Source: an uncultured Elusimicrobia bacterium
GTDB lineage: Bacteria > Elusimicrobiota > Elusimicrobia > Elusimicrobiales > Elusimicrobiaceae
Reading direction: 5' to 3'
DNA: 64,000 nt
NCBI GenBank assembly: GCA_945913025.1
Contig: CAMECJ010000001.1
Coordinates: 62,001 to 126,000 of the forward strand
In this document: positions 17,728 to 25,546 of the stretch, piece after piece
Layout: each line of letters begins with the position of its first letter
Position numbering within the stretch: the first letter of the stretch is position 1
Program-made: the position numbers and the translations under genes
Notes under the pieces: model-generated
Told to the model about the DNA's origin: nothing
The model's database searches: none
Seen by the model: only the letters and a program-made list of their open reading frames with translations

Positions 17728-18143
17728 CGGGAAGCCTCCGTTAAAAAGCGTTGGTAATCGCGCACATAGTCGGCTTCGTCATAATGTTGGCTGGCAAGCA
17801 CCAACAGTACGCAATCGGGCGAGAAGTTGCTCATCTCCCGCCAAATAAATCCGTCGATAAACAGGCCCTTTGCGGGGCTGTCCAGCCGGACGGTTGTGCG
17901 CTCCTTTCCATCGTCTAACAGAATATTGCACGCGCCTGATACGCAGGTTAATACCTGTTTGAGCGCATAATGCGCGTGTTTACCCCGCGCAATGTCCGCC
18001 TGTGTGCCGTAAATATAATAGACGCGTTGTACTTCAAACGGAATTGCGCCCGATCCGCTTTCCAGGGCGACCAACGAACCCCGCTCATCTCCGCGGACGG
18101 TAAAATCAATCATTCGGATGGCTTGATTAAGGGGAGTGTGCAT
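17724..18143 (-). CDS. dTDP-4-keto-6-deoxyglucose 3,4-ketoisomerase (FdtA/QdtA-like)
   Basis: A 139-aa cupin of the FdtA/QdtA/WxcM type. Family features are [12 protein letters not shown], the VQRVYYIYG strand, the catalytic HAH in [13 protein letters not shown], and [18 protein letters not shown]. It moves the keto group of dTDP-4-keto-6-deoxyglucose from C4 to C3, ready for amination by the FdtB-like enzyme of the operon. The ATG at 18143 lies one base after the rmlB stop; the longer ORF in the track runs back into rmlB and is not needed. Confidence 0.87.
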   Translation of the reverse strand: MHTPLNQAIRMIDFTVRGDERGSLVALESGSGAIPFEVQRVYYIYGTQADIARGKHAHYALKQVLTCVSGACNILLDDGKERTTVRLDSPAKGLFIDGFIWREMSNFSPDCVLLVLASQHYDEADYVRDYQRFLTEASR

Positions 18144-18144
18144 A

Positions 18145-19173
18145 TTAAGCCTTGTTTTTTCCCAAATACCATTCCACGGTTTTGACGATGCCCGTGTCGA
18201 AATTCTCGTCCGCCTTCCAACCAAGCTCTGTTTCCAGTTTGGTGGCGTCAATGGCGTAGCGGCGGTCGTGTCCGGCGCGGTCTTTTACAAACGTAATCAG
18301 TCGTTTGTAGGATTTACCGTCCGCTGCGGGGCGTTTTTTATCCAAAATCGTGCAAATCGTATCCACAATTTGCAAATTGTGGCGTTCGTTGCATCCGCCG
18401 ATGTTATACGTTTCCCCCGCGCGGCCTTTCTGCCACACGAGCGCGATGCCTTTGCAGTGGTCCAGCACGTACAGCCAGTCGCGCACGTTTTTGCCGTCGC
18501 CGTATACCGGAATAGCTTGGCCGGATAACGCTTTGCGGATAATCGTTGGGATTAGTTTCTCGTCGTGTTGTTTGGGGCCGTAGTTGTTGGAGCAGTTGCT
18601 GGTGGTGACGTTCATCCCGTACGTGTGGTGGTAGGCGCGTACGATTAAATCGCTGGACGCCTTGCTGGCCGAGTAGGGCGAATTGGGTGCGTAGGGGGTG
18701 GTTTCGGTAAAGAAGCCCGTTTCGCCCAAGGTACCGTAAACCTCGTCGGTGGAAATGTGGTGGAACCGGCAGTTCTCGTAGCCTTCTTTTACCTGATTCG
18801 GCCCTGTCATCCAATGCTTGCGCGCGGCTTCCAACAGCGTAAATGTGCCTTCGATATTGGTTTTGATAAACGGCAGCGGGCCGGTAATGGAATTATCCAC
18901 GTGTGATTCGGCCGCAAAGTGGAATACGCCGCGAATATCGTACTTGGCAAACAGGTTGTTTACCAGTTCAGCGTCGCAAATATCGCCCTTTACAAACGTA
19001 TGGCGCGGGTTGTTCTCGCACTCTTTTAAGTTATCCAAATTGCCCGCGTAGGTCAGTTTATCCAAATTGATAACGTTATACTGCGGGAACGCTTCCAAAA
19101 AATAGGGCACAAAGTTGGAGCCGATAAACCCCGCCCCGCCCGTAATTAAAACTGTGGTGGTAGGTGTGTTCAT
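18145..19173 (-). CDS. rmlB: dTDP-glucose 4,6-dehydratase
   Basis: A 342-aa extended SDR enzyme that turns dTDP-glucose into dTDP-4-keto-6-deoxyglucose. It shows ITGGAGFIGSNFV for NAD binding, FAAESHVDNSI, the active-site HISTDEVYG and YSASKASSDL (Tyr-x-x-x-Lys), followed by NNYGPKQHDEKLIP. Length is normal for RmlB/RfbB. It follows rmlA with a four-base gap. Its product is the branch point for both the WecE path and the FdtA-FdtB path in this operon. Confidence 0.96.
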   Translation of the reverse strand: MNTPTTTVLITGGAGFIGSNFVPYFLEAFPQYNVINLDKLTYAGNLDNLKECENNPRHTFVKGDICDAELVNNLFAKYDIRGVFHFAAESHVDNSITGPLPFIKTNIEGTFTLLEAARKHWMTGPNQVKEGYENCRFHHISTDEVYGTLGETGFFTETTPYAPNSPYSASKASSDLIVRAYHHTYGMNVTTSNCSNNYGPKQHDEKLIPTIIRKALSGQAIPVYGDGKNVRDWLYVLDHCKGIALVWQKGRAGETYNIGGCNERHNLQIVDTICTILDKKRPAADGKSYKRLITFVKDRAGHDRRYAIDATKLETELGWKADENFDTGIVKTVEWYLGKNKA

Positions 19174-19177
19174 AGCG

Positions 19178-20062
19178 TTAAAAAAATCCGTTTTTAAGGT
19201 CTTGCGGAATCCCCAACAAATACTGGCCGTATTCCGTGTTTTTCATGGAGTTGCCTCTAGCGGTTAAATCCTGTATCGTCAGCCACCCGTTGCGGAACGA
19301 AATCGCTTCCAAGCAGGCGATTTTGAGCCCCTGGCGGCTTTCGATGGCTTCAATAAACATAGAGGCTTTAATTAAATCCGCATGCGTGCCGGTATCCAGC
19401 CACGCCATGCCGCGGCCCATCAGTTCCACGCGTAATTCCCCCCGTTCCAAATACCATTGGTTGATAGCCGTGATTTCCAATTCTCCCCTGGGGGAAGGTT
19501 TTATGTGCTTGGCGGCGTCTACTACGCGGTTGTCGTAAAAATATAATCCCGTTACGGCCCAGTTGGATTTGGGATTTTTGGGCTTTTCTTCAATGGAAAC
19601 GGCGCGTTGGTTTGCGTCCACTTCCACCACGCCGAACTGGCTCGGATTTTTGACCGGGTACGCAAAAACGGACGCGCCCTGTGTGCGTTTGGCGGCGTTT
19701 TGCACCAGGTTTGTTAAATCCCGCCCGTAGAAAATGTTGTCGCCCAAAATCAGGCAGACGCCGTCCGACCCGATAAATTCTTCACCCAAAATAAACGCTT
19801 GGGCGAGGCCTTCTGGACGGGGCTGTTCTGTGTAAGATAAGTGGATTCCATATGCGGCCCCGTCCCCAAACAGTTTTTGGTAAAGAGGTAGATCCGCAGG
19901 GGTAGAAATAATAAGGATATCCCGGATTCCGGCAAGCATCAAGACGGACAAAGGGTAGAAAATCATCGGTTTATCATAAACCGGGATGAGTTGTTTGGAT
20001 ACGGCAAACGTCGCCGGATACAGACGGCTGCCCGTCCCTCCGGCCAAAATAATGCCTTTCAT
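19178..20062 (-). CDS. rmlA: glucose-1-phosphate thymidylyltransferase
   Basis: A 294-aa nucleotidyltransferase that makes dTDP-glucose from glucose-1-phosphate and d[21 protein letters not shown] is the nucleotide-binding signature, followed by [15 protein letters not shown] and [10 protein letters not shown]. The ATG at 20062 is chosen because GGAGGAAAT stands directly before it and the family starts here; the ORF track adds 10 unlikely residues. First gene of the 16-gene minus-strand operon that runs to 5498. Confidence 0.96.
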   Translation of the reverse strand: MKGIILAGGTGSRLYPATFAVSKQLIPVYDKPMIFYPLSVLMLAGIRDILIISTPADLPLYQKLFGDGAAYGIHLSYTEQPRPEGLAQAFILGEEFIGSDGVCLILGDNIFYGRDLTNLVQNAAKRTQGASVFAYPVKNPSQFGVVEVDANQRAVSIEEKPKNPKSNWAVTGLYFYDNRVVDAAKHIKPSPRGELEITAINQWYLERGELRVELMGRGMAWLDTGTHADLIKASMFIEAIESRQGLKIACLEAISFRNGWLTIQDLTARGNSMKNTEYGQYLLGIPQDLKNGFF

Positions 20063-20095
20063 ATTTCCTCCGCCAAGAGTAATACTGTTCATTAC

Positions 20096-20101
20096 ATTAT
20101 A
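20096..20101 (-). promoter_or_regulatory. -10 box of the polysaccharide operon
   Basis: TATAAT on the minus strand, about 35 bases before the rmlA start codon, in an AT-rich divergent intergenic region. No clear -35 is visible. Confidence 0.5.
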
Positions 20102-20218
20102 CTAGATTTTTATTATTTTAGTTAGGAAGGCCCCCCTCTTTCGCTCGCCAATTTTACATTTAAGTTTTAAACTTGTACCATATTAAAACTGTGGGATTTC
20201 TTGGGGAGGAGAAAATTT

Positions 20219-22159
20219 ATGTTTATTGAGAAAGCAAAGCAACTTATTGATTCGCACGATGTTGTTTCGTTTGATATTTTTGACACGCTTCTTATCCGTC
20301 CGTATTTACGTCCGGCGGATTTGTTTGTTCATTTGGAAAAACTTTTCAAAATTCCGTCTTTTGCCAAACACCGCGCGGCGGCCGAAACGCGCGCCCGCCA
20401 AAAATACGCCCATTTGGAAGATATTACCCTGGATGAAATTTATGACGAACTTTCCGGCGCGGAAGCATCATTAAAAGCGGAGGAATTGGCCCTGGAACGC
20501 CAAACCCTGCAGGCCAACCCTGATATGCTGGAAGTATTTAATTATGCCAAAGCGCAAGGCAAGCGGATTTTTGTAATTTCCGATATGTATTTGCCGGAAA
20601 AATTCTTGGCGGACGTACTGGCCGAAAAAGGCTTTGCCGGGATAGAAAAAGTATACGTTTCCAACGGGCCGCGTAAACTAAAAGCCACCGGCAAGTTATA
20701 CGCCCACGTATTGCAGGACGCCCAATTATCCCCCTCCCGCGTGCTGCATATCGGCGATAACGAAAAGTCGGACGTCCGCCGCGCGCGCGAAGCGGGTATG
20801 GATGCTTTGTTGTATACTCCGCTTAAGGAACAGTTCTTTAAGGCTTTTCCGTCGGAACGTAAATTTTGGCGCGCAAATCCGTCTTTTGAAGCGTCCGTCG
20901 TGCTGGGCGTACTGGCGTTGGCGTGGCAGAAGGAAATGCGTTCGTCCGCGCGGCCCGGTTATTTTTTCCGTCTGGGCTACCGCATCGGCGGAGCGACATC
21001 GTACGGTTTCGCCCGCTGGATTGAAAAACAGGCGAAAGAAAACCATACGCCTAATTTGCTTTTCGCCGCGCGGGACGGATATACGCTGGCGCGCGTATTT
21101 GAAACCTTCAAAAACCCCGATATTTCTTCCGGCTATATTTACGCGCTGCGTTTTTTAAACCGCATTTGCCGCTTGGATTACCATAAAGGTTCGCAGGACC
21201 AGACGCAGGCGGTTATCAATCATTTTAAGAATAAATCGCCAGAATTGGCAGCCGTAACGCCGGAAAAGCCGTTATCCGCGCAGGAGGGACACGCGTTTAT
21301 CCAAAAATATATACACCTCATTCGCCCATTGGCGGAAGAGGAGTTTGCAAATTATAAAAAATACCTCGCGGGCTACATCAAACACGCGGGAGATGTGGGA
21401 ATTGTGGATAGTATTACGTTTTCGTTTTCGGCCCAAAAATTGATTGAAGCTGTGCTGGGGAAAGAGAGTGTCGTGGGATATTACTGGTCGGTCATACCTT
21501 CGTCTGCCAGTACCGCGTACCGTTATGAGCATTTTCTGCCGGAAACAGACCGCATAGAGGACAGCCGCGTTTTCACCCACCGTTGGGATTTTATGGAATT
21601 TCTGTTTACTGCGCCGGAACCGCCTGTTAAAAACATTACGGCAAAAGGAGAGGCGGTGCATGCGCCGCACGTGCCGCCGGAAGAAGAACGCCGGATTGCC
21701 GCCTACCGGGTACTCTCTGACGGAATGACCGCGTTCGCAGAGGATGTTTACCGTATTTTTGGCAGGAAGGACATCTTTTTGACAGCCCCCTTCTTAATCA
21801 ACTGGCTGAACTGGTTTTTCCTGCACCCGACGAAAGAAGACACACGGCAGATGGCCGCTATTTTTCACGCGAGCGACACCAACCACCAAACCTATGTGCC
21901 GCTGCTCAGCTACCGCCCGACTGCGCGGGAAGCGTGGGGCAATTTAAAAGAGTTCATTCACTTTGCGCGCCGTGCGTATTGGAAAACGCCCGTACAGTTT
22001 TTGCTGACGCACGTATTTTCGCCGCTTGCGGTACGCAAACGCGGGTGGAGAAATGTGGAAGTGATTTTCTTCCCCCGCCTGCGCAAACGCTATGCCTGCC
22101 TGGGCGTGGAAACAGAACGCGTGTCCTGGAAGATATCCTGGGGCCGGCGCGGCGATTAA
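20219..22159 (+). CDS. HAD-superfamily hydrolase fused to a large unknown domain (COG5610-like)
   Basis: A 646-aa protein. Residues 1-~210 form a HAD phosphatase domain: VVSFDIFDTLLIR (motif I, nucleophile Asp), VISDMYLP (motif II) and HIGDNEKSDVRRAREAG (motif IV). The remaining ~430 residues hold no catalytic motif recognised here, apart from NLLFAARDGYTLARVFE, typical of COG5610 proteins in surface polysaccharide regions. GGGGAGGAG before the ATG at 20219 fixes the start; the track begins six codons earlier. It is transcribed divergently from the rmlA operon. Probable role in surface glycan assembly; substrate unknown. Confidence 0.8.
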   Translation: MFIEKAKQLIDSHDVVSFDIFDTLLIRPYLRPADLFVHLEKLFKIPSFAKHRAAAETRARQKYAHLEDITLDEIYDELSGAEASLKAEELALERQTLQANPDMLEVFNYAKAQGKRIFVISDMYLPEKFLADVLAEKGFAGIEKVYVSNGPRKLKATGKLYAHVLQDAQLSPSRVLHIGDNEKSDVRRAREAGMDALLYTPLKEQFFKAFPSERKFWRANPSFEASVVLGVLALAWQKEMRSSARPGYFFRLGYRIGGATSYGFARWIEKQAKENHTPNLLFAARDGYTLARVFETFKNPDISSGYIYALRFLNRICRLDYHKGSQDQTQAVINHFKNKSPELAAVTPEKPLSAQEGHAFIQKYIHLIRPLAEEEFANYKKYLAGYIKHAGDVGIVDSITFSFSAQKLIEAVLGKESVVGYYWSVIPSSASTAYRYEHFLPETDRIEDSRVFTHRWDFMEFLFTAPEPPVKNITAKGEAVHAPHVPPEEERRIAAYRVLSDGMTAFAEDVYRIFGRKDIFLTAPFLINWLNWFFLHPTKEDTRQMAAIFHASDTNHQTYVPLLSYRPTAREAWGNLKEFIHFARRAYWKTPVQFLLTHVFSPLAVRKRGWRNVEVIFFPRLRKRYACLGVETERVSWKISWGRRGD

Positions 22160-22218
22160 GCGGCTGTTGTAGACGGCACAATTTCCGAAGCGTGTTTTCG
22201 TAGAGGACTGTTTATGTG

Positions 22219-23409
22219 CTATAAACGCTGTTTGACGTGTTCAAACACCGTTTGCGGCGTAATGGCCGCCAGGCATTGTTCGGTGGGCGGAAGCCCGAGC
22301 AGGCAGGTGGTCATCCAATTTTTGCTGATGTTCATGCACCCGCCGCAAACGGGTGCGGAAATGTTTACGTTGCGCGCATAGCCAAAGTAGCTTTCTAGGG
22401 TCGGCCCGAACAGAACCACGCTTTTGGTGGATGTTAAGTTGGCAAGCTGCACCATACCGCTTTCCCCGTCTACGTGTAAAAGGGCGTTATCCAAAATATA
22501 CGGCAAATCGGCTACGGCGGTTTTGCCCACCAAGCTGATGTCGGCAAAGTCAAAAATTTGGCTTTTGTTTCCTCCCAGCTGAACTACTTTTATATTTGGG
22601 AACGCGGCTTTAAATAAGCGTACAAATTCCCGCCAGTTTTCCCGCGGCCAGCAGCGGGTGGGGTGGCCGAGCGACGTGTCCGTATTCGTGTTAATTCCGT
22701 CGTGAATGGTGATGTATTTTAGGCCGGAAAGACCCAGTTTTTCCAGCGTTTCCCGGGCTTTTTCGGCGGAAAGATTGATTTCCGCGCGGTCGTTTTGGCC
22801 CACTTCCAGGCCCGTAAACCAGCCTAAATTTTGCACGCGCGAACCGCCGTGGGCTACGGCGATTTGCGCCAGGGTTCCGTCCAAATACGGCGTGTAAAGC
22901 GCAAAATCCTTAAAACAGTTTTGCACCTCAAGGCCGCGTTCCAAAGCGGGGATAAAATCGGGTACCAGTTTTTCAAGGCGGGCGCGGTCGACATAATCAA
23001 ACATCAACAGGTGGCAGCCGGAGATGACAAGGTCGTAATCTTCGGGGCGGTAGCGGCGGTCCTGAAAACGGCTGATAAGTCCGTCCGAAAAAATCATGTC
23101 CGCCACGGCTTTGCTGTCGAAACAAAACGAAATTTCCGCCTGGGGCAGGGTTTCGCGCAGTTTTTTGATAAAAACGCGCGTCATCGCCACATCCCCAATT
23201 CCCCCTTTAATGTGTACGAGTATGCGCAGAACGTCCGTTTTGGGTTCCCGGTGCGGGTAAAACAGACGTTTGACGGCCGTTTTAAAATGTTTGCGCCGCT
23301 GTGTAAACGCCATCGCCCAGCGCACGGGCGCGCTGTCGTGCGCGGCGGCGCGGACCAGTTCCCCTGCCCGAAGGCCCGCTAATTTAAAAGAAGAAAGGTT
23401 TTTTATCAT
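22219..23409 (-). CDS. glycosyltransferase family 9 (heptosyltransferase-like)
   Basis: A 396-aa GT-B transferase. After a basic N-terminal stretch comes ILVHIKGGIGDVAMTRVF, the GT9 opening. The C-terminal donor domain shows VVQLGGNKSQ, LVGKTAVADLPY, LHVDGESGMVQLANL and VVLFGPT. GT9 enzymes add heptose or related sugars to the LPS core on the inner face of the membrane. GAGGGG precedes the ATG. It is convergent with the HAD gene (no terminator visible between them) and divergent from the GT8 gene. Confidence 0.88.
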   Translation of the reverse strand: MIKNLSSFKLAGLRAGELVRAAAHDSAPVRWAMAFTQRRKHFKTAVKRLFYPHREPKTDVLRILVHIKGGIGDVAMTRVFIKKLRETLPQAEISFCFDSKAVADMIFSDGLISRFQDRRYRPEDYDLVISGCHLLMFDYVDRARLEKLVPDFIPALERGLEVQNCFKDFALYTPYLDGTLAQIAVAHGGSRVQNLGWFTGLEVGQNDRAEINLSAEKARETLEKLGLSGLKYITIHDGINTNTDTSLGHPTRCWPRENWREFVRLFKAAFPNIKVVQLGGNKSQIFDFADISLVGKTAVADLPYILDNALLHVDGESGMVQLANLTSTKSVVLFGPTLESYFGYARNVNISAPVCGGCMNISKNWMTTCLLGLPPTEQCLAAITPQTVFEHVKQRL

Positions 23410-23429
23410 CGGAATTTTCCCCTCAATTA

Positions 23430-23438
23430 TGTTATAAT
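23430..23438 (+). promoter_or_regulatory. extended -10 promoter of GT8 gene
   Basis: TGTTATAAT fits the TGn-TATAAT extended -10 form, about 30 bases before the ATG, with GGCGGAGG as ribosome site. Confidence 0.55.
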
Positions 23439-23467
23439 TCTAGCATATTACTCTTGGCGGAGGATAT

Positions 23468-24430
23468 ATGCATAAGGATTATGCCATCTTTTTTGCGACA
23501 AACCGGCGTTTCTTTTTTTCTTTGGCCGTTTGCTTGCTCAGTTTAAAGAAAAACTCTCCCAAAATCTGTCAAAAAGCGGATATTTTGGTTTATCATCAAG
23601 GGCTGACTGCTGATGACCAGACGTTTTTAAACAAAATTCTCCCCTGCAAATTTACGGAATATCGTTTTGCCGTGGATACGGATTTTGAAAACGTCAATTT
23701 CAAAAAATTTACCCAACTTACTTTTGCCCGCTACGAAATTTTTGATCTCTTGGCCCATTATAAAAAAGTGCTGTACGTTGACGTGGACGTTATGATTGGC
23801 GGCGAACTGGATTATATTTTTGAAAACTACGGTAACAAGAGCGGCATCGCCATGTGCAAAGATACGCAGAAAGGCCTGACGCTGATTACCAAAAATTTTG
23901 TGAACCCTCTCCCCCAGTACGATATGACCGTCCCCTGCTACAATGCGGGCGTAACGCTGTTTTGCAATAATTTGAAAGACCGCGAAAAACTGCGTATGTG
24001 GTGTTACCGCAAAACGGCTGAGTGGCTGGAAAATTTGGTCTGTCCGGACCAGGGCGTCGTAAACGTGATGATTCAGGAGTTTGGGATTCCCATGGAAGTG
24101 CTGCCGGACATTTGCAACTGCCTTCCTTCCAACCCCAAATACTTGGATAAAAACCGCAAAGACGTGCTGATTTACCACTGTGCTGGCGGCGGCGTGCGGT
24201 TTTGGACGTACACCTGGAACGCTCCCTGGCAGGAATTATATGCCGAGTATTTAAAAATGGGCGGCGAACCGCATACGGATACGGAACACGGGTGGCTAAA
24301 GCTGATTAAAAAGTATAACTTGGGCGGCCTGGACTTTTTTGACCGATCGCCGGACCCGAAAATGCACCCCGTGCGCTTTTTAAAATACCTGGTGTTGTGG
24401 CCGTATAAGTATTTGACGCGCAGCAAATAA
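23468..24430 (+). CDS. glycosyltransferase family 8
   Basis: A 320-aa GT8 enzyme of the LPS galactosyl/glucosyltransferase type. YAIFFATNRRFFFSLAVCL starts the fold, LTFARYEIFDLL leads to the metal-binding DVDVM (DXD), and later come YNAGVTLFCNN and DQGVVNVMIQEF. A His in IYHCAGGG would complete the metal site. GGAGGATAT precedes the ATG, with an extended -10 upstream. Located beside GT9 and HAD genes, so a role in LPS core assembly is likely; sugar and linkage are unknown. Confidence 0.87.
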   Translation: MHKDYAIFFATNRRFFFSLAVCLLSLKKNSPKICQKADILVYHQGLTADDQTFLNKILPCKFTEYRFAVDTDFENVNFKKFTQLTFARYEIFDLLAHYKKVLYVDVDVMIGGELDYIFENYGNKSGIAMCKDTQKGLTLITKNFVNPLPQYDMTVPCYNAGVTLFCNNLKDREKLRMWCYRKTAEWLENLVCPDQGVVNVMIQEFGIPMEVLPDICNCLPSNPKYLDKNRKDVLIYHCAGGGVRFWTYTWNAPWQELYAEYLKMGGEPHTDTEHGWLKLIKKYNLGGLDFFDRSPDPKMHPVRFLKYLVLWPYKYLTRSK

Positions 24431-24442
24431 AAAGAGTTTTTC

Positions 24443-24482
24443 AAAAAGTGCCCCGGGCGGATTATTCCTCTCGGGGGGCACT
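24443..24482 (-). terminator. hairpin with minus-strand T run, probably ends the pilin 2 transcript
   Basis: AGTGCCCC pairs with GGGGCACT. The T run lies on the minus strand only, so it serves minus-strand transcription from pilin 2 rather than the GT8 gene. Confidence 0.55.
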
Positions 24483-24499
24483 CGTATAAAAAATAAAAA

Positions 24500-24578
24500 G
24501 TCAGCCTGTAAAGTCTTTATACGGGATCTCATCCCATTTAATAACAGCCGATTCCGGATTACAGCCTTCCGGAATGAC
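24500..24578. repeat. GTCAT...ATGAC double-hairpin element, copy 2
   Basis: This unit starts GTCAG and ends ATGAC, with hairpins CCTGTA/TACGGG and TTCCGG/CCGGAA in the same order as copy 1 at 260-334. Two extra copies of its right end, CCGCTCGGAAATGACG, follow in tandem at about 24590 and 24616. Copy 1 lies before pilin 1 and this copy after pilin 2. Confidence 0.6.
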
Positions 24579-24690
24579 GTAAGAAGGTGCCGCTCGGAAA
24601 TGACGTAAGAAGCCTCCGCTCGGAAATGACGCGGGGAGAAAGAACCCCATAATGACAACTCAACCCAATAATCAACTGCCAAATGCTAAC

Positions 24691-25174
24691 TTAAAATCCC
24701 ATACTTTTGCATAACCCTGAAATTTTACTGCTACACTCCGTTTTGCCCGGATTTGCGGAATTGTCCAACCAAACAATATATTTGGAAATTGCCTGCTGAT
24801 CTAGTGGGGTGGTATTCATATTTTTGCCGTTGTCGGGAATACCGTGCGTATCCCAAAATACTAAATCGGCGTGTACATCAGCAAACATATCTACAGCAAA
24901 TTTATCGCACCATAACATATAACGCCCCCCCCCCGTCTGTACAGCCAGGATATTCAATATCCAATTCGCTCCAGTAGTTGGGATAATTCCCGTTAGCCAT
25001 ATAATACACTTCCATAGCGTCTTTGAGTGATTTTGCGGCAGTTTGCAACTGCGTAAACCGGCTTTTGGCTACGGCTTTTTGATATTGCGGTAATGCGACG
25101 GCGGATAATATGCCGATAATCAGTACAACAACCAATAATTCGATAAGGGTAAAGCCCTGTTTTGTGTATTGCAT
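24691..25174 (-). pseudogene. type IV pilin-like gene (pilin 2) interrupted at a G10 tract
   Basis: The N-terminal part [18 protein letters not shown] runs in frame for 80 codons to a run of ten G (plus 24925-24934), after which the frame meets a stop at 24902. A second ORF continues in the next frame to 24691 and ends CKSMGF, matching the CKSLG ending region of pilin 1. With nine G the two join into a 160-aa protein, the same size as pilins 1 (159) and 3 (163). AGGAGAAC stands before the ATG at 25174, and the structured leader lies upstream. It may be a phase-variable pilin in its OFF state, a recent pseudogene, or a base-count error in the assembly. Confidence 0.8.
24925..24934 (-). repeat. 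homopolymer of ten G in pilin 2 coding strand
   Basis: Ten consecutive C on the plus strand. The tract lies exactly where the pilin frame is lost. Such tracts slip readily during replication. Confidence 0.85.
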
Positions 25175-25188
25175 AGTGTTCTCCTGTA

Positions 25189-25423
25189 TATCTGTTTTGG
25201 GAAAACACGATGCAAAAAACGGCCGTCCAGTGCCAAGGCTTATCAGGGCTTGACAAAAAACAGCCGTAGTTCCTTGCCATATAAAATGGCAAGGAACATT
25301 CGGCACAACGCAATCGGGTAATTAGTCCGTTTGCGTTGTGCCTAAAACGACCGTTTTTGGACCTGATAAGCTCTTTAGTTTCCTAAAGACCTCCTATTCT
25401 GCATAGGATTCCAAAAACAGATT
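25189..25423 (-). ncRNA. structured pilin leader RNA, copy A (candidate new motif)
   Basis: Read on the minus strand, the ~235-nt leader is closed by a helix between ATCTGTTTTTGG and the CCCAAAACAGAT just before the ribosome site. Inside, in order, are: hairpin CCTAT/ATAGG; hairpin CTTTAG-GAAA-CTAAAG; the 5' strand of a long-range helix CTTATCAGG; a 12-bp hairpin GGCACAACGCAA/TTGCGTTGTGCC; a hairpin GTTCCTTGCCAT/ATGGCAAGGAAC; and the closing strand CCTGATAAG. Copy B before pilin 3 has the same plan with exchanged base pairs. It does not match the riboswitch classes I recognise, including the c-di-GMP types. Confidence 0.7.
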
Positions 25424-25496
25424 AAATTGTAGTGTGCCTACGACTTAAACCTTTCTATAAAGGCTTCTTATTATATCATATTTGTATATAAAAAAT

Positions 25497-25530
25497 AACC
25501 ACGGCGGACTTGTAAAAGTCTGCCGTGGTT
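25497..25530 (-). terminator. terminator of pfp
   Basis: AACCACGGCGGACTT pairs with AAGTCTGCCGTGGTT (one G-T pair) and is followed by ATTTTTT on the minus strand. Confidence 0.85.
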
Positions 25531-25546
25531 GGGTATTAAAAACAAC

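Noticed and set aside
18136-18528. 130-aa plus-strand ORF across rmlB
   Set aside because: Antisense shadow of the dehydratase gene; no start signals.
24443-24482. Hairpin as terminator of the plus-strand GT8 gene
   Set aside because: The T run follows the stem on the minus strand only; on the plus strand A-rich sequence follows.
25189-25423. Leader A as a c-di-GMP, T-box or group I intron element
   Set aside because: None of the conserved sequence boxes of those classes could be found, and length or layout does not fit.
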